Program-made: the position numbers and the translations under genes
NCBI RefSeq assembly: GCF_003610785.1
Contig: NZ_RAQQ01000002.1
Coordinates: 1 to 64,000, forward strand
DNA: 64,000 bases
DNA from: Micromonospora globbae
GTDB taxonomy: Bacteria; Actinomycetota; Actinomycetes; Mycobacteriales; Micromonosporaceae
Direction: 5' to 3'
Shown here: piece by piece, positions 25,215-34,128 of the stretch
Position numbering within the stretch: position 1 is the first letter of the stretch
Layout of the letters: each line of letters starts with the position of its first letter
Notes under the pieces: model-generated
The model's database searches: none
Told to the model about the DNA's origin: nothing
Seen by the model: only the letters and a program-made list of their open reading frames with translations

Positions 25215-27340
25215 GGGAGGGAGATCAGCTCCACCCGGTCGTGCTGCACCACGTGGTCAACACGTTGCAGTGGCCGGCACTGCGGCCGTTGCAGGAGGCG
25301 GCGGTCGGTCCCCTCCTGGACGGCGAGGACGCCCTGCTTCTGGCGCCCACGGCCGGAGGCAAGACCGAGGCGGCCATGTTCCCGCTGCTCTCCCGCATGG
25401 CACAGGAGAACTGGTCCGGCACCTCACTGCTGTACGTGTGCCCGCTGAAGGCGCTGCTCAACAATCTCCTACCTCGCCTCGAGACGTACACCGGCTGGCT
25501 CGGCCGCCGGGCGGCGCTCTGGCACGGCGACGTGACAATGGGACGCCGCCGGACGATCCTCCGCGAGCGACCGGACGTCCTGCTCACCACGCCGGAATCG
25601 ATCGAATCGATGCTGGTCAGCTCGGCCGTCGACCATGAGGAGTTCTTCGGCCAGGTTCGGGCGGTCGTGGTGGACGAGGTGCACGCGTTCGCCGGCGACG
25701 ACCGGGGATGGCACCTGCTGGCCGTCCTCGAGCGGCTGTCCCGGGTGGCGGGCCGCGCGGTGCAGCGGGTCGGCCTGTCGGCCACCGTCGGCAACCCCGA
25801 CGAGCTGTTGGGCTGGCTGCAAGGATCGGGCTCGGGACGACGGCCAGCCCGCGTCGTCGCACCGGGCGTCGAGACGGCCGCACGCACGGGGCCGGCAGCA
25901 TCTCCCGCGGGCGAGGTCGAGCTGGACTACGTCGGGTCCGTGCACAACGCGGCCACGGTCATCGCCGCCCTGCACCGCGGCGAGAAGCGACTGGTCTTCT
26001 GCGATTCCCGGGCTCTGGTCGAAGACCTCGGCCAACGGCTGCGGGCGCTCGGCGTCACCACGTTCCTCTCCCACGCCTCGCTGGCCGTCGAGGAGCGGCG
26101 CCGCGCGGAGGAGGCGTTCGCGCAGGAGCGGGACTGCGTCATCGTGGCCACCAGCACGCTGGAGTTGGGTATCGACGTCGGGGATCTCGACCGGGTGATC
26201 CAGATTAACGCGCCCCGCACGGTCGCGGCCTTCCTGCAGCGGATCGGCCGTACCGGCCGGCGGACCGGCACCACGCGGAACTGTCTCTTCCTCGCCCTCG
26301 ACGGCGACGGCCTGCTGCACGCCGCCGGCCTGCTTCACCTCTGGTCCCAGGGTTGGGTCGAGGCCGTGGTGCCGCCGCCCGAGCCGCGGCACATCGTGGC
26401 GCAGCAACTGCTGGCCCTGTCCCTGCAACGGCACCGGATCGGCGACCAGACCTGGACGGGTGAGTGGAACGGGCTGACGCCCTTTGACAAGAGCGCCGAG
26501 GTCATCGTCCGGCACCTCGTCGGCCAGGGGTACCTCGACGAGGACTCCGGCATGCTGTTCATCGGGCCGGAGGCGGAGCTGCGGTTCGGCCGGCGGCACT
26601 TCATGGACATGCTGGCGGTCTTCACCGCACCGCCGCAGTTCACCGTCCTTGCCGGCCGGACCGAGATCGGCCGTACGGATCCGGCGCTGCTCACCGCCAA
26701 GGTCGACGGCCCCCGGCTGCTCCTGTTGGGCGGGCGCAGCTGGCGGGTCACCTACATAGACTGGAAGCGCCAACGGTGCTTCGTCGAACCCGCGGACGGC
26801 GGCGGCAAGGCGCTCTGGATGACGGGCGGGGCACCACAGGGCCTGTCGTTCCAGATGGTCCGTGCCATGCGCCAGGTTCTGCTGGGCAGCGAACCGCCGG
26901 TCGCGCTCACCGGTCGGGCCCGGACCAGGCTCGCGAGCCTGCGCCAGGAGCGTGAGGGGGTTGTGCATCCCGGTGGCGCAATGGTCGTCCGCGACAAGGA
27001 CGGCGAGGTCAGGTGGTGGACCTGGGCCGGTTACCGGGCGAACGCCACCCTGATCGCCACGGTGAGCGACATCGCCGACCCGAACCAGCGGTACGACGAC
27101 GCATCGATCCGGCTGCGGCCCGATCTTGACCGCGAGACGATGCGCCGGGCTGTCTCGGACGCGTCCGAGCGAATCTGCCTCCCCGACGTCAACCCGAAGG
27201 CGTTGGCGGGACTCAAGTTCAGCGCCGCGCTGCCGGAGCGACTGGCGGTCGCCACACTGGCGGCCCGGCTCGCTGACATTCCGGGCGCTCACGCTGTGCT
27301 GGCCGAGCCGATCCGCATGACGAGCCTGCTCGGCGACTGA
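25211..27340 (+). CDS. brxHI: BREX DEAD/DEAH-box helicase BrxHI (Lhr-like)
   Basis: BrxHI is the superfamily 2 helicase of type 2 BREX. The 709 residues carry motif I APTAGGKT (residues 45-52), motif II DEVH (155-158), motif III SAT and motif VI QRIGRTGRR, with Lhr-like features (PLKALLNNLLPRL). It is expected to unwind or remodel DNA in concert with BrxD. GTG 25211 overlaps the ParA stop. Codon bias returns to the strongly GC-rich pattern of pglY-pglZ-brxD, which implies that the two genes in front were inserted into an older brxD-brxHI pair. It is the last gene of the operon; the next gene is convergent. Confidence 0.9.
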   Translation: MREGDQLHPVVLHHVVNTLQWPALRPLQEAAVGPLLDGEDALLLAPTAGGKTEAAMFPLLSRMAQENWSGTSLLYVCPLKALLNNLLPRLETYTGWLGRRAALWHGDVTMGRRRTILRERPDVLLTTPESIESMLVSSAVDHEEFFGQVRAVVVDEVHAFAGDDRGWHLLAVLERLSRVAGRAVQRVGLSATVGNPDELLGWLQGSGSGRRPARVVAPGVETAARTGPAASPAGEVELDYVGSVHNAATVIAALHRGEKRLVFCDSRALVEDLGQRLRALGVTTFLSHASLAVEERRRAEEAFAQERDCVIVATSTLELGIDVGDLDRVIQINAPRTVAAFLQRIGRTGRRTGTTRNCLFLALDGDGLLHAAGLLHLWSQGWVEAVVPPPEPRHIVAQQLLALSLQRHRIGDQTWTGEWNGLTPFDKSAEVIVRHLVGQGYLDEDSGMLFIGPEAELRFGRRHFMDMLAVFTAPPQFTVLAGRTEIGRTDPALLTAKVDGPRLLLLGGRSWRVTYIDWKRQRCFVEPADGGGKALWMTGGAPQGLSFQMVRAMRQVLLGSEPPVALTGRARTRLASLRQEREGVVHPGGAMVVRDKDGEVRWWTWAGYRANATLIATVSDIADPNQRYDDASIRLRPDLDRETMRRAVSDASERICLPDVNPKALAGLKFSAALPERLAVATLAARLADIPGAHAVLAEPIRMTSLLGD

Positions 27341-27386
27341 ATCCGGACGGCCAGGGTGGGCGCGAGGGATGACCGCCGCGACGGGC

Positions 27387-28220
27387 TCAGGCCAGGAGGA
27401 CCGTCACGCCGGCGGCGCGTAGGTCTGCCACCACCTGCGCGTCGGCCGCGTCGTCGGTGACCAGGGTGTCCACGGCGGACGCGTCGCAGATCTTGGCGAA
27501 GGAGTGGCGGCCGAGCTTCTCGGACCCGGCCACGACGACCACTCGACGGGCGCGCGTGACCATCAGCGCGTCGATGCCCGCCTCGCTCTCGTCGTGGCAC
27601 GACGTGCCGTCGGTGGAGAAGCCGTCGACGCCGAGGATGAGGACGTCCAGCCACAGGGACTGCATGACCATGGTGGTGAGCGGGCCGGTCAGTTCGTACG
27701 ACTGGGGGAGCGCGACCCCGCCGAGGATGACGGTGCGCACGGAGGGTCGCAGCACCATCTCGGTGGCGATGTTCAGCGCGTTCGTGACCACCGTCAGCGC
27801 CGGCCGGGCGGTGGCCTGCGCCAGGTCGGGGCGTGCCGCGAGATGTCGGGCGGTGGCCGACGTGGTGGTGCCCCCGTTCAGCCCCACGACGCTGCCCGGC
27901 TCGACGAGGCCGGCGGCCGTGGCGGCGATGCGCTCCTTGGCGCCGCGGTCGCCGCGGTGGCGGTAGCGGACCGGCAGGTCGTACGCCACCGAGCTGGCCA
28001 CGATGCCGCCGTGCGTGCGGGTCACCAGCTGCTGCGTGGCCAGGGTCGTGAAGTCCCGGCGGACGGTCGGCTCGGAGACCTGGAGGGCGGCCGCGGCCTC
28101 GGCCACCGACAGCCGGCCGCCGCGCGCGGCGAGTAGCTCCAGCAGCGCCTGCAGCCGTCGGGACCGGTCGGCCGCCCCGCCGGGCGCGGTGCCTCCCGTG
28201 GCGGCGTCGGTGGAGGTCAC
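27387..28220 (-). CDS. DeoR-family sugar-phosphate-responsive repressor
   Basis: A 277-residue DeoR/GlpR-type regulator. The N-terminal helix-turn-helix is SVAEAAAALQVSEPTVRRDF, with THGG in the wing, and the sugar-phosphate-sensing domain follows (GSVVGLNGGTTTSATARHLA, VTNALNIA, GVDGFSTDGTSC). The start is GTG at 28220. It lies 28 bases downstream of the sugar kinase gene and runs in the same direction, so the two form an operon. Members of this family usually sense a phosphorylated sugar made by the neighbouring kinase and repress the shared catabolic genes; here the divergent GH109-type gene is a likely target. Confidence 0.9.
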   Translation of the reverse strand: MTSTDAATGGTAPGGAADRSRRLQALLELLAARGGRLSVAEAAAALQVSEPTVRRDFTTLATQQLVTRTHGGIVASSVAYDLPVRYRHRGDRGAKERIAATAAGLVEPGSVVGLNGGTTTSATARHLAARPDLAQATARPALTVVTNALNIATEMVLRPSVRTVILGGVALPQSYELTGPLTTMVMQSLWLDVLILGVDGFSTDGTSCHDESEAGIDALMVTRARRVVVVAGSEKLGRHSFAKICDASAVDTLVTDDAADAQVVADLRAAGVTVLLA

Positions 28221-28248
28221 AGCGGGCTCCGGGCGCCGGAGTCAGGCA

Positions 28249-29172
28249 TCACAGCTCCTTGACGATCACGGCGGGGAGCAGGTGCCGGTAGTCGGCGAGG
28301 TCCACGCTTCCCGCCACCGGCGCGCGGACGGCCGCCGCCGACAGCGCGACCGCCTCGGTGAGCCGGTCGGGCCAGGCGTGCCGCCCGATCATGCCCCGGG
28401 TCAGCGCGGCCACGCAGGCGTCTCCCGCGCCGGTCGGGTTTCCGGCGACGGGGTGTGGCAGGTACGCGTGCCAGGCGCCCTCGCCGGTCACGGCGAGCAG
28501 CCCCTCGGGGCCGAACGAGGCGACGACGGCGTCCGCGTCGAGCGCGCGGACGGTCTCGACGGCGGCGGCCGGACCCGGCGGCGCGTGCCCGGTGAGGCCG
28601 GCCAGTTCCTCGGCGTTCGGCTTGACGAGGTCCGGGCCCGCGTCCAGGCCGTGGCGCAGCGGGTCGCCGCTGGTGTCGAGCACCGTCCGGGCGCCGGCCC
28701 GCCGGGCCACCTCGACGAGCACGCGGTACGCGTCGGCCGGCACCCCGGACGGCAGGGAGCCGGAGAGCACGGCCACCTCGGCGTCGCGTACCAGGTCGGT
28801 GAACCGGGCGAGGAAGGCGTCCCACTCGTCGGCGGTGACCGTGGGGCCGGGCTCCCACAGGCCGGTGGCGGTGTCCGGCTCGGCCACGACGACGGTCCGC
28901 CGCGACTCGGCGGCGATCGGCACGAACGCCTCCGGCACCTCCTGGTCGGCGAGCAGGGAGCGGATGCGTGCGCCGCAGGCGCCGCCCGCGAGTCCGGTGG
29001 CGACGACCGGGGTGCCGAGGGCGTGCAGCAGGCGGGCGACGTTGAGGCCCTTCCCGCCGGCCCGTTCGTCCACCCGGGACACGCGGTGGGTGGCGCCCGG
29101 CGTGAAGGCGGCGACGTGGTACGTCACGTCCAGCGCGGCGTTGAGCGTGACGGTGAGGACGCGACCGGTCAC
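28249..29172 (-). CDS. PfkB-family 1-phosphofructokinase/tagatose-6-phosphate kinase
   Basis: A 307-residue PfkB-family kinase phosphorylating a hexose phosphate (fructose 1-phosphate or tagatose 6-phosphate). VTLNAALDVTY opens the protein, DERAGGKGLNVARLLHALG is the first PfkB signature, and NPTGAGDACVAAL the second with the anion hole and catalytic Asp. GTG 29172 is chosen because the conserved start TGRVLTVTLN follows at once. It is co-directional with the DeoR gene and divergent from the GH109-type gene, a context that fits amino-sugar or galactose-derived tagatose-phosphate catabolism more than plain fructose use. No fructose PTS gene is present. Confidence 0.85.
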   Translation of the reverse strand: MTGRVLTVTLNAALDVTYHVAAFTPGATHRVSRVDERAGGKGLNVARLLHALGTPVVATGLAGGACGARIRSLLADQEVPEAFVPIAAESRRTVVVAEPDTATGLWEPGPTVTADEWDAFLARFTDLVRDAEVAVLSGSLPSGVPADAYRVLVEVARRAGARTVLDTSGDPLRHGLDAGPDLVKPNAEELAGLTGHAPPGPAAAVETVRALDADAVVASFGPEGLLAVTGEGAWHAYLPHPVAGNPTGAGDACVAALTRGMIGRHAWPDRLTEAVALSAAAVRAPVAGSVDLADYRHLLPAVIVKEL

Positions 29173-29376
29173 GTGCGGACCATCGATCGGGTCGGGCAGC
29201 GGGGCCGCCCGCTGGTCTCGTGCTCCACGTGGGTCACCTCCGGCCGCTGGCTCCCGGTGGGTGTGAAATCTGCTCGATCTTGCGGCGATGCGAGCGTAAG
29301 TGATCAGGTGGTCGTCGGGCAATCCGTCGACGGGCCGACGCGACCAGCGGCTGGCCTCGCGGATCTCCCCTCTTGC

Positions 29377-29409
29377 CATCGATCGATATGTGATTGACAC
29401 TGATCGATG
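29377..29409. promoter_or_regulatory. inverted-repeat operator over a likely promoter
   Basis: CATCGATC at 29377-29384 and GATCGATG at 29402-29409 form a perfect 8-bp inverted repeat with a 17-base spacer. TTGACA at 29394-29399 lies in the spacer as a -35 box, and TAACCG starts 17 bases later. This is 55 bases before the GH109-type start. The DeoR repressor encoded divergently is the natural candidate to bind it. The site is seen directly; the binding protein is inferred. Confidence 0.55.
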
Positions 29410-29463
29410 ATCGGCGTAACCGTACACGTTCGATCAGGCCCCGTCATGTTGGGAGTGATCACT

Positions 29464-30912
29464 GTGGCCCCGCCAGCTCACTACAATCCGTCCCGCCGTG
29501 ACCTGCTCCGGTCCGGTGCCGTGCTGGGCGCCGCGGCCGGCCTCACCGGCGCCGTCGGCGCGCCCGCGGCGGCCGTCCCGGGCGGCACCGAACCCGCCCG
29601 TGGCAGGGACGAGAAGAGCATGGTCGACGTCCCGTTCGAAGGCTTCGCGCAGGTACGCGTCGGGCTCATCGGCCTCGGCAACCGGGGCGGCGACCAGGAC
29701 CGGCGGTTCGGCGCCGTGGCCACGGTGACCGCCGTCTGCGACATCCGACCCGAGCGGGTCGACCGGACGATCAGCCGGATCATGGAGCAGGGCTTCCAGG
29801 ACACCCCACCCGCCGGCTACTCCAACGGCGAGGAGGACTACCTCAACCTCCTGCGCCGCGACGACATCGACCTCGTCTACATCGCCACCCCCTGGGAGTG
29901 GCACCACCCCATGGCCAAGGCGGCCATGGAGCACGGCAAGCACGTCGCCGTCGAGCTGCCGATCGCGCCGTACCTCGACCAGATCTGGGACCTCGTCCGC
30001 ACCTCCGAACGGACCCGGAAGCACTGCGTGTTGCTGGAGAACGTCAACTACTTCCGACCCGAGCTGGCCATGTTCACCATGGCCCGGCAGGGGCTCTTCG
30101 GCGACCTCCAGCACGCCTCCGGCGGGTACGTCCACGACCTGCGCTGGCCGTACCTGTTCGGCGGGGCGTACCACCCCGAGCACTGGCGTCGCCGCTGGCA
30201 GACCAGGATGAACGCCTCGCACTACCCGACGCACGGCCTCGGGCCGGTCGCGGCGGCCCTCGGCATCAACCGGGGCGACCGGTTCGAGGAGCTGATCGCC
30301 GTGGCGTCCGCACCCAAGGCGCTGGCCCTGTTCCGCGCCGAGGACCCGCGGGTCGGGCCCGACCACTCGTCCTGGGACGACAAGCCCTACATCTCCGGCG
30401 ACCGGCACACCTGCTTCGTCACGACCACCAGCGGCCGGTTCATCCGCGTCGAGCACGACGTCAACTCGCCCCACCCGTACACCCGCGAGACCACCCTCAC
30501 CGGCACGCGGGGGTCGATCGAGCTGGACAACGCCCGGGTCTACCTCGAATCGCTCGGCCACCAGAACCACACCTGGCGGACCGGCAACGACTACACCGCG
30601 ATCCTGCGGCAGCACGACCACTGGCTGTGGCCCACGCTGGAGAACCTCGCCGACCAGTACGGCGGCCATGGCGGCGGCGACTTCGTCTCCATCTGGCGTC
30701 TCATCCAGACGATGCGGCTCGGCATGACCCCCGACATCGACGTCTACGACTCGGCGGCGTGGTGCTCGGTGATCCCGCTCAGCCACGAGTCGTTGAAGAG
30801 CGGCCGGATGCGCCCGGTCAAGGTGCCGGACTTCACCCGCGGGCACTGGCGCAAGGCGCGGCCCACGTTCGACCGGCCCAAGCCCGACGACCCGTGGCTG
30901 ACGGAGCGCTGA
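29464..30912 (+). CDS. GH109-type alpha-N-acetylgalactosaminidase, Tat-exported
   Basis: A Gfo/Idh/MocA-fold protein with a twin-arginine signal (SRRDLLRSGAVLGAAAGLTG). A Rossmann motif VGLIGLGNRGGDQD starts the mature part. IATPWEWHHPMAKAAMEHGKH, LLENVNYFRPEL and YPTHGLGPVAAALGINRGDR match the NAD-dependent GH109 glycosidases, which cleave terminal alpha-GalNAc by an oxidation-elimination route. It would act outside the cytoplasm. GTG 29464 is chosen for the GGGAG eight bases upstream and the short n-region; ATG 29446 and 29407 are alternatives. The divergent kinase-DeoR pair suggests a GalNAc-type sugar utilisation locus. Confidence 0.8.
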   Translation: MAPPAHYNPSRRDLLRSGAVLGAAAGLTGAVGAPAAAVPGGTEPARGRDEKSMVDVPFEGFAQVRVGLIGLGNRGGDQDRRFGAVATVTAVCDIRPERVDRTISRIMEQGFQDTPPAGYSNGEEDYLNLLRRDDIDLVYIATPWEWHHPMAKAAMEHGKHVAVELPIAPYLDQIWDLVRTSERTRKHCVLLENVNYFRPELAMFTMARQGLFGDLQHASGGYVHDLRWPYLFGGAYHPEHWRRRWQTRMNASHYPTHGLGPVAAALGINRGDRFEELIAVASAPKALALFRAEDPRVGPDHSSWDDKPYISGDRHTCFVTTTSGRFIRVEHDVNSPHPYTRETTLTGTRGSIELDNARVYLESLGHQNHTWRTGNDYTAILRQHDHWLWPTLENLADQYGGHGGGDFVSIWRLIQTMRLGMTPDIDVYDSAAWCSVIPLSHESLKSGRMRPVKVPDFTRGHWRKARPTFDRPKPDDPWLTER

Positions 30913-30925
30913 GACCGTCAGCCGG

Positions 30926-31885
30926 TCACGCCTGACGCGGTGCGTCGGGGTCGGGAGCGACCGCGTCGCCCGACCCCGCCGCCGGGCCGGGTTGCTTGGG
31001 TACGTCCCGCGCCCGGTCCGGCGGCTGCCGCGTCACCGCGTCGCCCCGCCGCCCGGCGGGGCGGGACTCGTCGGTGCGTGGCCGGTCCCTCAGCAGCTCC
31101 TCCACCCACCGTGCGGCGATCTTCTGCAGGGCCGTCATCCGGCGTACGGCGTCGACGACGTTCTCCTCCGCGGTCGGGCCGGCCGCCGCGGGGACCGGGC
31201 CGGCGGCGAACTCCTGGAGGATGCCCGTCCAGCGGCGGGCGAGCTGCTCCGCCCTGCGCGCCCGGGCCAGGTGCAGCTCGTACTCGGATTCGAGGGTCAC
31301 GAGCCGCTCCGAGTACGGCAGCAGGGCCCGCCGGACCCGCTCGTCGAGCCGTACCCGGATCTCCGGTTCACACGTGACGGTCTTGGCGCCCCGCGAGAAG
31401 GTCCAGTCCGCCGCGTCGACCGCCCGTTGGAGGCGTACCTCGAGGTCGCCGGCCCGGTGCGGCGGAAGCGTGCGGGCGAGGTCCGCCGCCAGGCGGGTCA
31501 GCTTCTGGACGGCGTGCGGCTGGAAGTAGTGCGCGTGCCAGCTCAGGTCCTCCGGGCGCAATCCCTCGGACCACCACATGAGGCTGGCGCGCACGTGGAA
31601 GACGTACACGTAGCCCTGGGCGGGGACGGCGAGTTCCGCGTCGCGCCGTTCGGTGAGGCGCCCGGGTGGGGGAGGGGGCGGCCCGAACGCCGTGGCGGGC
31701 TCCATGCCCCGCAGCAGCGCGACGACCTGCCCCCAGCGCCGTGACAGCCACTGCCCGGTCTCGACGCTCAGCCGCGCGCCGGTCGTGAGGGCGTTCTCGC
31801 CCCAGCGGCGCCAGCGCTGCCCGGTCCGGGCGTCCGGGGGAGGGCCCCCGCCGGCCGCCGGGGCGGGATCGGGGTTGTCCGCCAT
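30926..31885 (-). CDS. hypothetical protein
   Basis: A 319-residue protein that I do not recognise. The N-terminus is Pro/Gly-rich and likely disordered. The centre (AQGYVYVFHVRASLMWWSEG, then VQKLTRLAADLARTLPPHRA) suggests a folded alpha/beta part. A long charged helix (LVTLESEYELHLARARRAEQ) may form coiled coil, and the C-terminus is disordered. The ATG at 31885 is preceded by GGAGGGAGGGG, an extremely good ribosome site. No signal peptide or transmembrane segment is evident. It stands alone on the minus strand. Confidence 0.65.
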   Translation of the reverse strand: MADNPDPAPAAGGGPPPDARTGQRWRRWGENALTTGARLSVETGQWLSRRWGQVVALLRGMEPATAFGPPPPPPGRLTERRDAELAVPAQGYVYVFHVRASLMWWSEGLRPEDLSWHAHYFQPHAVQKLTRLAADLARTLPPHRAGDLEVRLQRAVDAADWTFSRGAKTVTCEPEIRVRLDERVRRALLPYSERLVTLESEYELHLARARRAEQLARRWTGILQEFAAGPVPAAAGPTAEENVVDAVRRMTALQKIAARWVEELLRDRPRTDESRPAGRRGDAVTRQPPDRARDVPKQPGPAAGSGDAVAPDPDAPRQA

Positions 31886-32157
31886 GCCGCCCCTCCCTCC
31901 GCCGGACCCGCTGCCCGGGCACCGCGACGCCCCGCCGGCCCACGTCCCGCCGGCCCACGTCCTGCCGCTGGCCCGGCGCCGTGCCGGCCCACGTCGTGCC
32001 CCCATGTGAACAACGGCTCACCGACCCCGGGAAGTGACGGCCACGCAACGAGGTCCGGCCGGCTTCGCCGGTCGTGCCGGCCGCGGGGGTACGTGCCAGG
32101 GGCGGCGCGGCGGCGTCCGCGGGCGCCCGTCCGCCGCCGGCGGTGGGGCGCCGCCGG
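31886..32157. other. GC-rich spacer with short direct repeats
   Basis: About 270 bases between two minus-strand genes. GCCGGCCCACGTCC occurs in near-tandem copies from about 31936 to 31992, and the rest is low-complexity G/C. It probably carries the promoter of the hypothetical gene, but I can point to no boxes. Confidence 0.35.
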
Positions 32158-32886
32158 TCAGTGGCGGTGGGCGGGCTGGTCCAGGATGGCGCTGAACCGC
32201 TCCTCGGCGAGGTCGAGCTGGGCGAGGATGTGCCGCTTCACGTCCGCCGAGAGGGGCGTGTCGGGCCGGCTGACCAGCTCGCGGAACACCGGCACGAGGG
32301 GGCGGTACTTGCGCGCCGACGACTCGACCTTCGGACCGACCATGTGGATGACGCCCACCCCGTTGTCCGTGAAGTCCGACACCTTGATGACCCGTGCCCA
32401 GGGCTCCCGGTCGAGGCTGGCCGCCACGTGCTCGCGGTACTGCTCGTTGCGGTCGCGCGCCGGGTCGTACGCCGGATTGGTGACCGCCGCCACCAGGCGC
32501 GCGACCCGCGCACCGAACCGGGCGGCGAGCGCGGCCAGCGCGGCGGCCGTGGGGTCGTCGCCGGCGGCGTCGCCGGCCAGCTCGACCGGGTGGTCCTCGA
32601 CGGCGTCGTGCAGCAGCCCGGCGACGATCACGTCCACGTCCCGCACCTGGTAGTGGTGCATCATCCGGATGGCGACCCGCAGCAGGTGGTTGAGGTACGG
32701 CTCGCGGACCCGCCGGTCGTCGCGGTGCAGCTCGGCGGCGAGGTCGAGCGCGGCGGTCAACCGCTGCCGGGCCGCCGCGTCGAAGGACCGGATCTCCAGC
32801 CGGAAGCGCTCCAGCAGTCCGGGCTCGCCGTGGATCTCCGTGATCGCGTGCATCGGCATGCTGCCCAGGTACGGCGGGAAGTCCAT
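32158..32886 (-). CDS. HD-domain phosphohydrolase, RelA/SpoT-like
   Basis: A 242-residue metal-dependent phosphohydrolase. NHLLRVAIRM supplies the first His region, GLLHDAVEDH is the HD motif, and a later helix (PWARVIKVSDFTDNG) gives the third conserved Asp. The layout is that of the HD hydrolase domain of (p)ppGpp enzymes without a synthetase domain, so hydrolysis of ppGpp or a related nucleotide is possible but not shown. ATG 32886 is the start. It is divergent from the FUSC gene. Confidence 0.8.
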   Translation of the reverse strand: MDFPPYLGSMPMHAITEIHGEPGLLERFRLEIRSFDAAARQRLTAALDLAAELHRDDRRVREPYLNHLLRVAIRMMHHYQVRDVDVIVAGLLHDAVEDHPVELAGDAAGDDPTAAALAALAARFGARVARLVAAVTNPAYDPARDRNEQYREHVAASLDREPWARVIKVSDFTDNGVGVIHMVGPKVESSARKYRPLVPVFRELVSRPDTPLSADVKRHILAQLDLAEERFSAILDQPAHRH

Positions 32887-33000
32887 GCGTCACTTATAGC
32901 CGATCTTCACCACGGCGGCGGTGCGCCGCCCCGGCGACGCGACCAGCGGCCGATGGTGGACGATCGCGTACGTCCGGGAACCGGTGGGAAGGAGGTGGCG

Positions 33001-34125
33001 ATGGCCCGGTTGAGCTGGCTGCGGGTGGCCGCGGGGCGGCTGCGCCAGCGCTGGTGGCCGGTGGTCGAGGCGACCGTCGCCGCCACCGTCGCCTGGATCC
33101 TCGCCACCCGGCTCGTGGGGCACCCGCAGCCCTTCTTCGCCCCGGCCGCCGCGCTGATCGTCCTCGGGCAGGCCCGCGGGCAGCGGCTGCGCCGGGCCGT
33201 CGAGGTGGTGCTCGGCGTGGCCGGCGGGGTGCTCGTGGCCGACGTCGTCATCCAGGCGCTGGGTCGGGGCAGCACCTGGACCGTCTTCACGGTGATCCTG
33301 CTCACCGTCGTCCTCGCGGCGGCCGTCGGCGCGACCGGCGTGACCCTCGTGCAGGCCGCCGTCTCCGCCCTCTACCTGGTGGTGGTCGCGCCGCCCACCG
33401 AGTCGCTGGTGCCGTTCCGGTTCGTCGACGCGCTGATCGGCGGCGCGGTGGCGCTCGCCGTCAGCCAACTGGTCGACGCCCGACGGCCGCTGGCCCCGCT
33501 CATCGCCGAGGTCCGGGGCACGTTCGACGAGATGGGCGGGCTGCTCGCCGGCATCTCCGACGCGCTGGACCGGCACGACGAACGGGCGGCGCTCGCCGCG
33601 CTGGCCCAGGCCCGGGGGATGGACGCCCGGATCGACCGCCTCCGCGAGGGGGTGCTCGCCGCCGGCGAGGCGCTGTGGCTGAACCTGCGCCGCCGGCGGC
33701 ACCTCGGACGGCTGCGCTCGGTCGACAGCTCGATCCAGCAGATCGACTACGCCGTCCGCAACGTCCGGGTGCTCGCCCGCGCCGGCGTGACGCTGAGCCG
33801 GCAACCGTCGCCGGTGCCCGCCGACCTGGGGGTGGCGCTGCGCTGCCTCGCCGACGCGGTCCGGGCCGCCGGGGAGGCGCTCGCCGCCGACCTGCAGGGG
33901 CACGAGGAGGCCGCCGACGGGCACGCCGCGCGGGCGGACGAGGCCGCGCTCGACGCCGTACGCACGGCCGGCCGCCTCTACGCCGCCGGCCCGTCCCTGC
34001 CACTCGCCATGATCATCGGGCAGGTCCGGGCGACCGCGATCGACCTGCTGCGCGGGCTCGGCGTGGAGGACGACGCCGCCGTCCTCGGCCGGGTCGACCA
34101 GGCCCTCGGACTGCCGCCGGTCTGA
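33001..34125 (+). CDS. FUSC-family membrane exporter
   Basis: A 374-residue inner-membrane protein of the FUSC/aromatic acid exporter family. At least five hydrophobic segments occur in the first 170 residues (VVEATVAATVAWILATRLVG, FFAPAAALIVLG, AVEVVLGVAGGVLVADVVIQ, TVFTVILLTVVLAAAVGATG). A cytoplasmic helical region follows (IAEVRGTFDEMGGLLAGISD, RQPSPVPADLGVALRCLADA). ATG 33001 follows GGAAGGAGG. Members export small aromatic or fusaric-type acids; the substrate here is unknown. The stop lies 3 bases from the convergent esterase gene stop. Confidence 0.8.
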   Translation: MARLSWLRVAAGRLRQRWWPVVEATVAATVAWILATRLVGHPQPFFAPAAALIVLGQARGQRLRRAVEVVLGVAGGVLVADVVIQALGRGSTWTVFTVILLTVVLAAAVGATGVTLVQAAVSALYLVVVAPPTESLVPFRFVDALIGGAVALAVSQLVDARRPLAPLIAEVRGTFDEMGGLLAGISDALDRHDERAALAALAQARGMDARIDRLREGVLAAGEALWLNLRRRRHLGRLRSVDSSIQQIDYAVRNVRVLARAGVTLSRQPSPVPADLGVALRCLADAVRAAGEALAADLQGHEEAADGHAARADEAALDAVRTAGRLYAAGPSLPLAMIIGQVRATAIDLLRGLGVEDDAAVLGRVDQALGLPPV

Positions 34126-34128
34126 CCC

